A DNA stretch of 64,000 nucleotides from an uncultured Eubacteriales bacterium. Its GTDB lineage: Bacteria; Bacillota; Clostridia; Oscillospirales; CAG-272. The stretch covers positions 1-64,000 of the forward strand of contig CATWNM010000004.1 in assembly GCA_958352145.1 (NCBI GenBank), read 5' to 3'. Below, one piece after another: positions 16,336 through 26,200 of the stretch (position 1 is the first letter of the stretch; the number at the start of each line of letters is the position of its first letter). The position numbers and the translations under genes were made by a program. The notes under the pieces were generated by a model. The model saw only the letters and a list, made by a program, of their open reading frames with translations, did no database searches and was not told the DNA's origin.

Positions 16336-17325
16336 TTAGATCCTGCCCTCGGCGCTCAGCCATTTACAAGTATCTGCGACCGTTTGACGCAGCGGACGCG
16401 GATGGTATCCGAGCGCCTGCGTTGCTTTCTCATGCGAAAAAGAAGTGCCGGATTCCAGCGTATAGAGCGAATAAGGCGTGTAAAGCGGCGGCTGTTTTTG
16501 CAGCTTATAGTAGAGTTCCGCAAGCGGAGCGGTCAGTTTGGCAAACCACAGTGGCAGAATGGTTTTGACTGGCTTTTTCCCAGTGATTTCGCTACACAGA
16601 TCGAGCAGTTCTTGCACGGTGCAGTATGCGCCTGAAAGAATATAGCATTCGCCGTTTTTGCCTTTTTCGCAGCAGCGTAAAATGCCGTCTGCAACATCGC
16701 GAACATCTACAAAGTCATAACCGCCACGGACTGCCGCTGTCAGGCGATGCCGGCAGTAATCGACAATTAACTGCGTCAGATGCCCGCGGCCAAGGTCATA
16801 GGGGCCGCAGATGCCCGACGGATGCACGACGCTGACAGGCAGTCCCTGCGCAGCCGCTTCCAGGGCCGCTTTCGTTGCAGCGGCTTTTGTTTTGGCGTAT
16901 AGTCCGTGCACTGCGTTCGGGTCAAAATTTTGTATTTCGGTTATTGTATGTCCCGCGGGCAGTTCGGGGATGGCGTGCACGGAGCTTACGTAGATTACTT
17001 TTTGTACGGCGTATTTTTTGCAGAGATCCAGGACGTTTTTTGTGCCGCCCGCGTTTACGTCCCAGACGGTCTGATCGTATTTGGAAGCGATAGAGACGAT
17101 ACCCGCGCAGTGAATCACCGTGCGCGGCATGGTTCCTTCAAAGAAAGGGATCAGCGTATCGGGCTGGCGGACGTCGCCTGTGTAGACCTGCGCGTATTTT
17201 GCAATGGTTTCGATGTTTTTTTCTCCGGGCAGTACCAGTGCGCGGATATCCTCTCCTTTCTCGGCCAGTGCGCGGATGATGGCGTGGCCGAGGTGACCTG
17301 CGGCTCCGGTTACAAGATACGTCAT
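16336..17325 (-). CDS. NAD-dependent epimerase/dehydratase (extended SDR)
   Basis: A 329-residue extended short-chain dehydrogenase/reductase. The N-terminal Rossmann motif is TGAAGHLG (6-13), the SSV segment supplies the catalytic Ser, and YAKTK gives the YxxxK pair near residues 143-147. The HCAGIVS and HPSGICGP motifs place it with sugar-epimerase or dihydroflavonol-reductase-like members. The substrate cannot be told. It stands alone on the minus strand, between the rubredoxin terminator and a 390-bp gap holding an insertion element. Confidence 0.88.
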   Translation of the reverse strand: MTYLVTGAAGHLGHAIIRALAEKGEDIRALVLPGEKNIETIAKYAQVYTGDVRQPDTLIPFFEGTMPRTVIHCAGIVSIASKYDQTVWDVNAGGTKNVLDLCKKYAVQKVIYVSSVHAIPELPAGHTITEIQNFDPNAVHGLYAKTKAAATKAALEAAAQGLPVSVVHPSGICGPYDLGRGHLTQLIVDYCRHRLTAAVRGGYDFVDVRDVADGILRCCEKGKNGECYILSGAYCTVQELLDLCSEITGKKPVKTILPLWFAKLTAPLAELYYKLQKQPPLYTPYSLYTLESGTSFSHEKATQALGYHPRPLRQTVADTCKWLSAEGRI

Positions 17326-17481
17326 AAATACCCCCCTTTTTTAAGCAGTGTACCGCGTATTTGTGAACATCCGTTTTTTAGGATGTGTCGGATGTGTATT
17401 TTTTCGATGAACTTTCGGTACGCTTATGACAGAATAGCCGGGGACGCCTTGCTGCGGCGCGGGTTCGCCGGAACATTCTAA

Positions 17482-17701
17482 AGGCGTAAATTTATTTTGA
17501 CGCCTGACACTGTCGAAAAACGGAGTTTTTGACAGAAAAGACCGCGTTCACCCGCGTCTTCGCGCCGCTTATGCGGCACTCGTGCGGCCACAAGGTGTAA
17601 AAAAAGCAGGCAAAGCCAGCTTTTTTACGAAACTTTTATAGTATTTTATTTGTGCAAATACTTTTTCGACAGACTGAGGCGTAAAATTTATTTTGACGCC
17701 T
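17482..17701. mobile_element. MITE-like insertion flanked by a duplicated hairpin
   Basis: Two near-identical segments, 24 bp at 17482-17505 and 25 bp at 17677-17701, flank about 170 bp. Each is itself an AGGCGT...ACGCCT inverted repeat. The inner segment has 11-bp terminal inverted repeats, CTGTCGAAAAA (17510-17520) and TTTTTCGACAG (17662-17672). It also holds a hairpin at the left end and another of about 32 bp at 17597-17628. No coding capacity. The layout fits a non-autonomous element inserted into, and duplicating, a transcription-end hairpin; recombination between two hairpin copies is an alternative. Confidence 0.5.
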
Positions 17702-17715
17702 TTAGATCGGTTATT

Positions 17716-18660
17716 TTATTGTTTTTTCAGCGCAAAAACTTGTTTTGCCGCGTCCGCGATACCGGCAGCGGTCAGCCCATATTCTGCAAGCAGTTCGGGT
17801 ACCTGTCCGCTTTTGCCGAATTTATCCCGCACGCCGACCCGGCGCATAGGTACGGGGCATTTTTCACAGAGTACCTCTGCTACCGCGCTTCCGAGCCCGC
17901 CGATGATGCTGTGCTCTTCGGCCGTGACGATCGCGCCGGTCTCTTTTGCGGCTTTGCGGACAGCCTCTTCGTCCAGAGGCTTTATGGTGTGCATGTTGAC
18001 AACCCGCGCGCGAATGCCGGCAGGCGCGAGGATTTCAGCGGCCTCGAGCGCCATGTGCACCATCAGGCCGGTGGCAATGATAGTTACATCTTCGCCGTCT
18101 TTCAGTTCCACGGCCCTGCCGATTTCAAATTTGTAATCGTCCGTATTCACCGCAGGCACGGCATAACGCCCAAACCGCAGATATACTGGACCTTTATAGG
18201 CCGCGGCGGCGCGCACAGCGGCGCGCGTTTCGATTGCATCCGCGGGATTGATGATCGTCATGCCCGGGATGGTGCGCATCAGAGCGATGTCTTCATTGCA
18301 CTGATGCGTCGCGCCGTCTTCGCCGACCGTAAGACCGGCATGCGTTGCGCCGATCTTGACGTTCAAATGCGGGTATCCGATGGTATTGCGGATCTGTTCA
18401 AAGGCTCTGCCTGCCGCAAACATCGCAAAACTAGAGGCAAACGGGATCATGCCGCCTGCGGCCAAGCCCGCCGCGACGGCCATCATGTTTCCCTCGGCGA
18501 TACCGCAGTCGAAGAAGCGGTCGGGATACGCCGCTTTGAATTTACAGGTTTTCGTCGCTTCCGCCAGGTCAGCGTCTAAGACCACAAGATTTTTGCACTC
18601 GGCGCCAAGTTCGGTCAGCGCCGCACCGTAAGCTTCCCGTGTCGCTGTTTTTTCTGCCAT
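17716..18660 (-). CDS. Transketolase, C-terminal subunit
   Basis: This 314-residue half of a split transketolase carries the pyrimidine-binding and C-terminal domains. FDCGIAEGNM contains the catalytic Glu that activates thiamine diphosphate, and the C-terminal region reads EEHSIIGGLGSAV. Together with the gene just upstream it forms an enzyme that moves two-carbon units between ketose and aldose phosphates (non-oxidative pentose phosphate pathway). It follows the N-terminal subunit gene by 15 bp with a GGGGAGG ribosome site. Split transketolases are common in anaerobic Firmicutes and archaea. Confidence 0.95.
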   Translation of the reverse strand: MAEKTATREAYGAALTELGAECKNLVVLDADLAEATKTCKFKAAYPDRFFDCGIAEGNMMAVAAGLAAGGMIPFASSFAMFAAGRAFEQIRNTIGYPHLNVKIGATHAGLTVGEDGATHQCNEDIALMRTIPGMTIINPADAIETRAAVRAAAAYKGPVYLRFGRYAVPAVNTDDYKFEIGRAVELKDGEDVTIIATGLMVHMALEAAEILAPAGIRARVVNMHTIKPLDEEAVRKAAKETGAIVTAEEHSIIGGLGSAVAEVLCEKCPVPMRRVGVRDKFGKSGQVPELLAEYGLTAAGIADAAKQVFALKKQ

Positions 18661-18675
18661 TTTGCCGTCCTCCCC

Positions 18676-19497
18676 TTATGCGTCAAGCTCAGCCATGGCC
18701 GCGGCATACTGCTCGTCGTTTGGCGCTTTGCCATGCCATGAAACCTGATTTTCCATAAACGATATGCCCTTGCCCTTAACGGTTTTTGCCAGAATCACCG
18801 TAGGCTTGCCGGCGCATTGTTTCGCGGCTTCGACCGCGTTTTCTATTTGCTCAAAGTTATGGCCGTCGATGGTCAGAACGTTCCAGTTGAACGCGAGGAA
18901 CTTTTGATCGTGCGGCGTGGGATCGACGATATCGCGGATATCGCCGTCGATCTGCAGATGGTTGAGATCCAGAAAGAGGGTGAGGTTGTCAAGGCCGTAA
19001 TGCGCCGCGAACATGGCTGCTTCCCAGACTTGTCCTTCTTCGCTTTCTCCGTCTCCGATTGCGCAGAATACGCGGAAACTTTCTTCAGAGAGTTTTGCGG
19101 CAAGCGCAATGCCGCAGGCCGCCGAAAACCCGAGTCCAAGCGAGCCGGTAGTCATATCCACCCCCGGCGTGCCTTTCATATCCGGGTGCCCTTGAAGATA
19201 GCTGGCTGTTTTGCGGAGCGATTTTAGATCCTCCGGCGGGAAAAAACCCCGGTATGCGAGCGCCGCGTATAGTGCGGGCGCAGCGTGTCCTTTGGAAAGC
19301 ACAAACCGGTCGCGCTCCGCCATTTTGGGATTTTTCTCGTCGATATGCATTTCTTTGAAGTAGAGATAGGTGACGATGTCTGCGATGGAAAGTGATCCGC
19401 CTGGATGGCCGCAGCCGGCGGCGTGCGTACTCTCGATGATGCCGCGCCGGACAAGCTTTGCTTTTTCGGTCAGCATAGCCAGTGTTTCTTGATTCAT
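18676..19497 (-). CDS. Transketolase, N-terminal subunit
   Basis: The 273-residue thiamine-diphosphate-binding half. GHPGGSLS and the GDGESEEGQVWEAAMFA segment are the cofactor and Mg2+ binding motifs of transketolases. First gene of a two-gene operon with the C-terminal half. A promoter TTGAAA-17-TATAAT lies 34 bp upstream of the start, and GAGGTG is the ribosome site. Confidence 0.95.
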   Translation of the reverse strand: MNQETLAMLTEKAKLVRRGIIESTHAAGCGHPGGSLSIADIVTYLYFKEMHIDEKNPKMAERDRFVLSKGHAAPALYAALAYRGFFPPEDLKSLRKTASYLQGHPDMKGTPGVDMTTGSLGLGFSAACGIALAAKLSEESFRVFCAIGDGESEEGQVWEAAMFAAHYGLDNLTLFLDLNHLQIDGDIRDIVDPTPHDQKFLAFNWNVLTIDGHNFEQIENAVEAAKQCAGKPTVILAKTVKGKGISFMENQVSWHGKAPNDEQYAAAMAELDA

Positions 19498-19530
19498 TAG
19501 CGCACCTCGTTAAATGAAAGTTACAAAAAT

Positions 19531-19559
19531 ATTATACCCTGCTTTTCTTGTGATTTCAA
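19531..19559 (-). promoter_or_regulatory. Promoter of the split transketolase operon
   Basis: Minus-strand TTGAAA (19559-19554), 17 bp, TATAAT (19536-19531). Confidence 0.8.
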
Positions 19560-19626
19560 CCGCCAAAATGACAAAATTCCGCCGAAATACCCGCGTATAT
19601 CGGACAAAACAGGCAAAAATATGCGT

Positions 19627-19659
19627 GCCCGCCGAAAAACCTTTGACTTTTCGGCGGGC
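19627..19659 (-). terminator. Hairpin downstream of addA
   Basis: Twelve-base perfect arms GCCCGCCGAAAA (19627-19638) and TTTTCGGCGGGC (19648-19659). It is placed 12 bp past the addA stop. The following T tract is interrupted, so efficiency is uncertain. Confidence 0.6.
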
Positions 19660-19670
19660 TTAACCGGTGT

Positions 19671-22600
19671 CTATCGTTTTTTGGGGCCGTTTACGTCCGC
19701 TTCGACCGTGCAGCCAAGACAGAGCGAATAGATTAGCGCATGCCGCACGGGACGTCCGCAGATTTGTTCGATCGCCTGCGCATAATAGCGAAGCTGCGCG
19801 CCGTGCGTTTCTAAGAGCCGTGACTTTCCCTGGCTGCCGAAAACGCGGTCGGTCTTATAATCTACAAGAATGATGTTTCCGTCCGTGTCCTCAAAAAAGC
19901 AGTCGATCACGCCCTGCACCAACACCCGTTCGTGCGAAAGCTCTGCGCGCAGCGCTTCGTCCTCGGCAAACTGCGCCGCTTCCATCTCCAGATTGAACCG
20001 CTGCTCGCGGTAGAGCGTTTTTGCCGCGCGCATACTGGCAAACAATTTGCTGTCGAGAAAACGCGCGATCTCGTCCAGCCGGACCAGTGCCGCGTCGCCG
20101 CGGCTGAGAAATCCGAGAGAGACAAGGCGCTCAAGCTCAGCGCTGGCTCCGTTTTCCGCCGCGTTTTCAAAGTCGAAAAACTGCATGAACAGATGGGTGG
20201 CCGTGCCGCGCCGCGCCGCGTCGTTTTCACTCTCGGTTAAAAACGCGGGCGCTTCTTTTGCGGCGGGCAGTTTTTGCCCGCCGATGGACGACTCCGCCGT
20301 TTCATCGTCAAGCAGGCCCGGATAGAGCAGAGAAATGGAAAGTTTGGCTGGGATTTTCGTCCGCGCCTCGTTTGGATAGCGGAAATCGAACCGCGCGCGC
20401 AGCGCTTCGGCCTCGTCTTCCTCGGAATAGTCCGCCGGGACGCCGGCCGAGGTGTCTTGCACGTCCTGCGCCAAAGCGTCGGCGCCCTTGTTTTGGGGCG
20501 CTTTTTCAAAGGGAATCGTGAGAAAACGCAGCGCGGAGGTGTCTGTGCCGCCGGTCGCCAGTAAAATGAGCGAAAAATAGTCGGATTTGGAAACGGCGGC
20601 GTACTCGGTGCAGAGAAGCCGTTCAAGCTTTGCGTCCCGCAACAGCGTTTCGGGGTCGTCCGCGTCGGCCGTAACGTACAGTCTTTCTCTTGCACGCGTC
20701 AGGGCAACGTATAAAAGACGGAGTTCTTCCTCTTTGTTTTTTCGCCGGATGTGCAGCGCCGCGGCGCGGCGTACCGGATTGTCGTACACGCAGAAACCGC
20801 TGTCGTCGCGCAGCATCAGGGAAAATCCGCACTCGGCGCCGTAAAGGAGCGGCGCGTCCGCATCCGTGAGGTTATATTTTTTCGCCGCGCCCGCCAAAAA
20901 GACGACTGGAAATTCCAGTCCTTTAGACTGATGGATGCTCATGATTTTTACCGCGTCCACATTGGCCGTTTCGGGTTTTGCGCTGGTGAGCGGATGCTTT
21001 GCGTCGCTTTTTATGGTTTCAATATATTGCAGAAATTCCGAGAGATTTCGGTATGCGCCGCCGGAAAAACTCTGCGCCGCGGCCAGAAATTTTTTGAGGT
21101 TGGCGCGGCGGAGCGGGCTGCGCCCTGCAAGGACGGCGTAAAGGTTCATCTCGGCATAGATCGTGGACAAAAGTTCTCCGACCGGGCAAAAGCGCGCAAG
21201 GCTTCGGTAGTAGGAAAGCGTATCCAAAAGCCGCTGGACCTTAACGCAGTTTGGATTTTCGGGGTCGCATCCTTGATCTTCTGCAAATCGGCGGAGCGTT
21301 GTGTACAGCCGTTCGTCTTTTTTGCCCTGGCGAAGCTGCAGGAGAAAATCGCTGTCAAAATGAAAAAGCGGAGAGAGCATCACGCCGCACAGATAAATGT
21401 CCCGGCGCGGATTGTCTATAGCGCCGAGCAGACAGAGCAGAAGTTCGATTTCACTTTCGCACAGCAGATCCGTGCTTGTTTCGGCGCGCACGGGTATGCC
21501 GGCCTCACGCAGCTTTGCCGCAAGAATATCGCCGCTGCCTTTGATGGAGCGCAGCAGGATCGCAATGTCGCCAAAGCGCACTGGGGTGCCGTCCTCTTTT
21601 TTTGCGGCAGAAACCAGGCGCAGGATCTCCGAGACGATGTATTCGGTCTCCGGGCGGTTGTTTTGATCATTTTTCTCTTCTTTCGGCGGGCGCTGGCAGA
21701 GGACGGCCGTGACCGGCGCGCATACGGCGCCGGGCGGAAGGGGTTTGCCGCAGACGAGCGCATCGCTCTCGGTATAGCCGGTCTCTTTGGACACAAGGGG
21801 CATCAGACAGTCAAAAATCTGGTTGGTGAAATCGATCACGGGCGCGCTGCACCGGAAATTTTCCCGCATGTACAGCGTGGCATAGCTGCTTTCGGCGGCA
21901 GCGTCCAGCGCCGGATAAGTCTTACGCATGCCGGCAAAGATTGAGGGTTCCGCGCCGCGAAACGCGTAGATGCTCTGCTTGATGTCGCCGACCATAAAGC
22001 GGTTGCGCTCGGTGGAAATCGCACGGAAAATGCGGTCCTGAACGGCGTTTACATCCTGATATTCGTCGATATAGACCGCGTCGAACGCGGCTTTTTGTTC
22101 CATCGCCAGCGGCGTATCCTGCCCGTTTTCGTCTACCAGCAGTGAAAGCGCATACCGGCTGATGTCGGAAAAATCGCAGACATTTCGCCGCCGTTTTTCT
22201 TCAGCGGCGCGCTTTTCATATTCCAAAAGCAGTTCGGCCGCGCCGCGGCAGACGCCGGCCGTAGCGAGGAGGCATTCGTTGACCGCTTCCGGAGAGGCGG
22301 AAAAATAGGCGGCGCGCGCATCTTTGAGGTCTTCTTTATACTCTTGACGCAGTGTGCGGACAAAGTCGAATCCGTCCGGCAGTTCGTCTGTACGGCGGTA
22401 AGCGCCGAGTTTTTTGAATTCAGTATTTTGGATGGCTTCGCCTGCCGCGGCAAAGCCGGATTTCAGCGCTTCGGCGATATGAAGAATGCCTGCGTAGTCC
22501 GCTTCATACGCCTCGCTGTAGGCTTTTTCAAGCCGCCTGTCGGCGTGGATTTTTTCCAGTGCCAGTCGGTAGGCCGCCCGATAATGGTCGAACATGGAGC

Positions 22601-23279
22601 CAAGCGCCTGTTCGATTCTTTTCCCTGGCGGCGTAGAGAAAAAATCGGTTTTTGCAAAGTCGGAAAGGTCGCGCGCGCAGTCCAGCAGCGCCGCTGCGCC
22701 GCGCGGATCGGATTCAAGTTTTTCATAAAGCGAAAGAAACAGATCGGCCGCGCGCTCGTCGCTCCCCGCGCCGAGCAGCAGTTCGAGCAGCTTTGCGAAG
22801 CCTGCGGCGCCGCCGCAGATTGTGCTTTCCGGGTTATCGCAGCAGTCTCCAATCAGCGCCTCCATCGTCCGGCGCGCGATCAGGCGCGCTTCGCCTTCAT
22901 CGGTGACTCGGAAAGCGGGAGACAGTCCGAGCGCCGCGAAATTTGCCCGGACGAGTTCGAGACAATAGCTGTCGATCGTACTGATTTTCGCGCTGGGCAG
23001 GAGCGAAATCTGACGCTGAAGAAAAGCGTCCCCGCTATTTTCCTCGAGCGCGCGGGCAAGCGCGCGTGAAATCCTTGCGCGGAGTTCGCCTGCCGCCGCC
23101 CGCGTAAAGGTTACGACAAGCAGCCGGTCGACCGGCACGGGTTTTTCTTTGCCGCAAACCGAGTGGAGGATGCGTTCAATTAAGGTGGTCGTCTTTCCGC
23201 TTCCCGCCGCGGCGCTGACCAAAAGCGTTTTGCCGGTCTCTTCGATCGCGCGCCGCTGGGCCGCTGTAAACTCAGTCAT
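19671..23279 (-). CDS. addA: ATP-dependent helicase/nuclease subunit A
   Basis: AddA is the motor of AddAB, the Gram-positive counterpart of RecBCD, which processes double-strand breaks and loads RecA at Chi. The 1202-residue protein has a UvrD-like superfamily 1 helicase (Walker A AAAGSGKTT, residues 23-31; VYIDEYQDVN for Walker B) and a C-terminal RecB-type nuclease (VIDCFFED...VDYKTD). The ATG at 23279 overlaps the end of addB by 8 bp. Length and motifs are normal. Confidence 0.97.
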   Translation of the reverse strand: MTEFTAAQRRAIEETGKTLLVSAAAGSGKTTTLIERILHSVCGKEKPVPVDRLLVVTFTRAAAGELRARISRALARALEENSGDAFLQRQISLLPSAKISTIDSYCLELVRANFAALGLSPAFRVTDEGEARLIARRTMEALIGDCCDNPESTICGGAAGFAKLLELLLGAGSDERAADLFLSLYEKLESDPRGAAALLDCARDLSDFAKTDFFSTPPGKRIEQALGSMFDHYRAAYRLALEKIHADRRLEKAYSEAYEADYAGILHIAEALKSGFAAAGEAIQNTEFKKLGAYRRTDELPDGFDFVRTLRQEYKEDLKDARAAYFSASPEAVNECLLATAGVCRGAAELLLEYEKRAAEEKRRRNVCDFSDISRYALSLLVDENGQDTPLAMEQKAAFDAVYIDEYQDVNAVQDRIFRAISTERNRFMVGDIKQSIYAFRGAEPSIFAGMRKTYPALDAAAESSYATLYMRENFRCSAPVIDFTNQIFDCLMPLVSKETGYTESDALVCGKPLPPGAVCAPVTAVLCQRPPKEEKNDQNNRPETEYIVSEILRLVSAAKKEDGTPVRFGDIAILLRSIKGSGDILAAKLREAGIPVRAETSTDLLCESEIELLLCLLGAIDNPRRDIYLCGVMLSPLFHFDSDFLLQLRQGKKDERLYTTLRRFAEDQGCDPENPNCVKVQRLLDTLSYYRSLARFCPVGELLSTIYAEMNLYAVLAGRSPLRRANLKKFLAAAQSFSGGAYRNLSEFLQYIETIKSDAKHPLTSAKPETANVDAVKIMSIHQSKGLEFPVVFLAGAAKKYNLTDADAPLLYGAECGFSLMLRDDSGFCVYDNPVRRAAALHIRRKNKEEELRLLYVALTRARERLYVTADADDPETLLRDAKLERLLCTEYAAVSKSDYFSLILLATGGTDTSALRFLTIPFEKAPQNKGADALAQDVQDTSAGVPADYSEEDEAEALRARFDFRYPNEARTKIPAKLSISLLYPGLLDDETAESSIGGQKLPAAKEAPAFLTESENDAARRGTATHLFMQFFDFENAAENGASAELERLVSLGFLSRGDAALVRLDEIARFLDSKLFASMRAAKTLYREQRFNLEMEAAQFAEDEALRAELSHERVLVQGVIDCFFEDTDGNIILVDYKTDRVFGSQGKSRLLETHGAQLRYYAQAIEQICGRPVRHALIYSLCLGCTVEADVNGPKKR

Positions 23280-26200
23280 TGAACTCTCCTCCTTTGCTTT
23301 TTTCGCCGCGGCAAAGCGCCGTATATGGACAGTACCGGCAGGGGGACTTGGCGCCGCTCTGTGTATCCGCGCAGTCGATGCGCCCGGCGCGCATATCGCA
23401 GGCGACGCGGCATACGACCGCTTTGACCGTGTTGAAGAGCGCGTCCATTTCCCGTTCGTTTTTGCGAATCAGCTTGGCGGAAAAGCGGCGGTCTTCGCTC
23501 GTATCCGCACAGCCTGCAATTTTTTCATCCGCGGACAGGATGCCCTCCCGACGGAGCGCGCGGACGGCGTCGCCGTACATGTCGCGGCAGGGGGGAGCGT
23601 CCAGGCGGAGTCTTGGCGGTTTTACCACAAAGTAGGATGCGCCGGCGGGAATCAGTTTGTCGGTGCGGCTTGCGCCGATTTTTTTCAGAAAGCTTTCGTC
23701 GCAGACGCTGCAGAGTGTAAGCAGATAGACCGGAAGCTGTAAATTTTTCCCCCGGCTGAGATCTTCCTCGCGAAACGTTTTGTCTCCGGTCTTATAATCC
23801 GCGACGCGTATGAAAACGCATGTTCCCGCCCGGTATACGTCTATCCGGTCGGCTACGCCGCGGATCTCGGCTACGCCGCCGTCCGGCAGCGGGATGCTCA
23901 GCGGCGCGTGTCCGCCTGCAAACCCGATTTTGTATTCAAACAGAACCGGTTGAAAGGCCGTGTTGGCGAATTCATCGTTGAGGCTGGTCAGAATCAGTTC
24001 GAGGTTCTTTTGCAGCCGGTCAAAGAAAAAGAGCAGCCGTCCGCCCGCGCCGCCGCAGGCGCGCGCAATTTTTTCGGTTTCCGCTGTGCAGAGCCGCGCG
24101 GCGGCGGCGCGGATATCTGTCTGTGTCAGCGCGCCCAGCAAAGCGCCGCTTTTTTGCGTTTCAAGCAGAAAACGTTCCAGTACGCCGTGAACGAAATTGC
24201 CGGTATCGACCGGGCGGAATTCGAAAGGCGCCGTATCCTGGAGCGAGAGCATGTATTCAAGAAACCAGCGCAGGCGGCAGTCACTGTAGCGGTCGATGCG
24301 GGACTGCGAGAGCCGGATCGTTTCTCCGAGCGCCGCACGCGCCGCCGGCGCGGAAAGCGAGGCGTTTGCATTTTGGATCGCGTGTACGTCGCCGAGCGGC
24401 GGCGCATACAGGCCGAGCGGCGTCAAAACCTGTTGAAGGACGGCCTCGGTGCGCTGGTCAAAGCGCCCAGCGCACATGCGCGCTTCGGCCGCGTAGCACA
24501 TCCGCTCGAGCGGGGGCAGCGCCGAAAAGACGGATGTATATAGGCTGCCGCCGAATATTTTTTCCAGTCGTTCGACGGCGAAGGATTTTTCTGTGGGCGC
24601 GCCGTCCGGCGTCTGCGCGTAGTAGGAAATCACCGCGCGCGTTTGCGCGCAGTCGAGCGCGCGCACAAAATGATAGAGTTCCCGCGCGCTGCGCAGCGCG
24701 CGGTTTTGCGAAAGCCGGATCCCGAGCTTTTCCAGCGCTTGGCGGTCCTCTTCGCCGAGCGCTGGGCTTTCGGGAACCGGCGCGGGAAAGACGCCTTCGT
24801 TTGCGCCGAGGATCAGGACGTACGGGCGCCGGTCTATGCGGATGGTGTCCGCATTACCGACGATAACCTGGTCGCGGGAAGAGGGGATATGGCCTACGTC
24901 TAAGGAAGAAAAGAGCAGCCGCAGAAGGTCGCAGAATTCGGCAGCCGTGAGCGGTTCGTCTCCGGCCGCCGCGACGAACGTATCTAAGGCGTCCAAAAGA
25001 ATGTTCCAGAGCCGGATGGATTCGGCGGTTTTGTCCACGCCAAAAAAGCGGGTAAAGCGAGGATCGGCCGCGCGTTCCCGAATGCCGGCGTCGCAGAGAT
25101 AGAGAAACACCGATTCGGCGAACTCGCGTCCGGTGCGCGCGGCGCAGAGGCTGTCGCACAGTCTGGAGAGCGGCGCGGCAAATTTTCGCTTGACCGCATT
25201 GATGCCGGCCAGCGACTCGGACGGCATTTCGGACGCGGTATAGCCCTCCGGCGACATTGTGAAGTCCTCGCCGTCCAGGTACCGGTGCCGTCCGCTGATA
25301 TTCCACCGGCTGATATATTCTTCAAACAGATCGCATTCCTCGTCGTCAAGGCCGCACAGACCGGTCTTTATGTAGGAGATCACGTCGGCGGTGCGGAAAT
25401 CGTAGACGTAGAGCGAGAGCGCGGCGAGCGTAAGTTTTGTCAGGGGCAAAAGTGCCGCGTCGGTTTTTTTTGAGAGAAAAAAGGGGATGCCGCACCGGGA
25501 GAGCATGGCGTCTAAAGTTCCCTCGTAGTCCGCCGTATTCCGCGCGATGATGGCAATTTCGGCATAGGCGCCGCCGTTTGAAACGATTTGAAAGATTTCG
25601 CTGAGGCAAAGCTCCGCTTCTTCGTTTTTGTCGGCGCAGCGGACGAGTTCCAGCGTGCCGCGCGTGTTCGTTTCAAAGCGCGCCGTGCAGGAAAAATTCC
25701 ATAGATTCTGTTTTGCAAATTCCAGAGCGGCAGGGCAGTCCGTGTCCTGCGTATATACCTCGTCGATCGGGATCGAATGTTTTTCAGCGAGGCGAAGAAG
25801 CCGGCGGCGCGTATCGGCGGCCTCGGCAGCATGCGCCGGCCGCGTACGGGACAGCGGCAGCGTCACGGTGATCGCGGTGTTTTTGGCCAGCATGCGGTCT
25901 ATAATTTTCATCTCCTGCCCCGTAAAGCTGATGAAGGAGTCGATATAGACCCGAGCGTCTGCAAAAAAATCGTGCTCGGCAAGCAGGCTGCAGAGCTTGT
26001 CCAGATCGTCTGCCTGTTCAGCGTAGCGCTTATGCAGGAGATCTTCGTATTCTGCAAAAAGGAGCGCGAGATCGGAAAGCTTGTCCGAAAGGGGAGAGGG
26101 CGGCAGGCGTTTTGCTGCTTCGTCCATCGCTTCCGGCGTTACCGCGTATGCCCGGAATTCGGTGAAAAGCGAGACGAGCGCGGTCAGCGCGCCGCATCCG

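Noticed and set aside
16114..16635. 173-codon plus-strand ORF
   Set aside because: It runs antisense through the SDR gene and has no recognisable domain or ribosome site.
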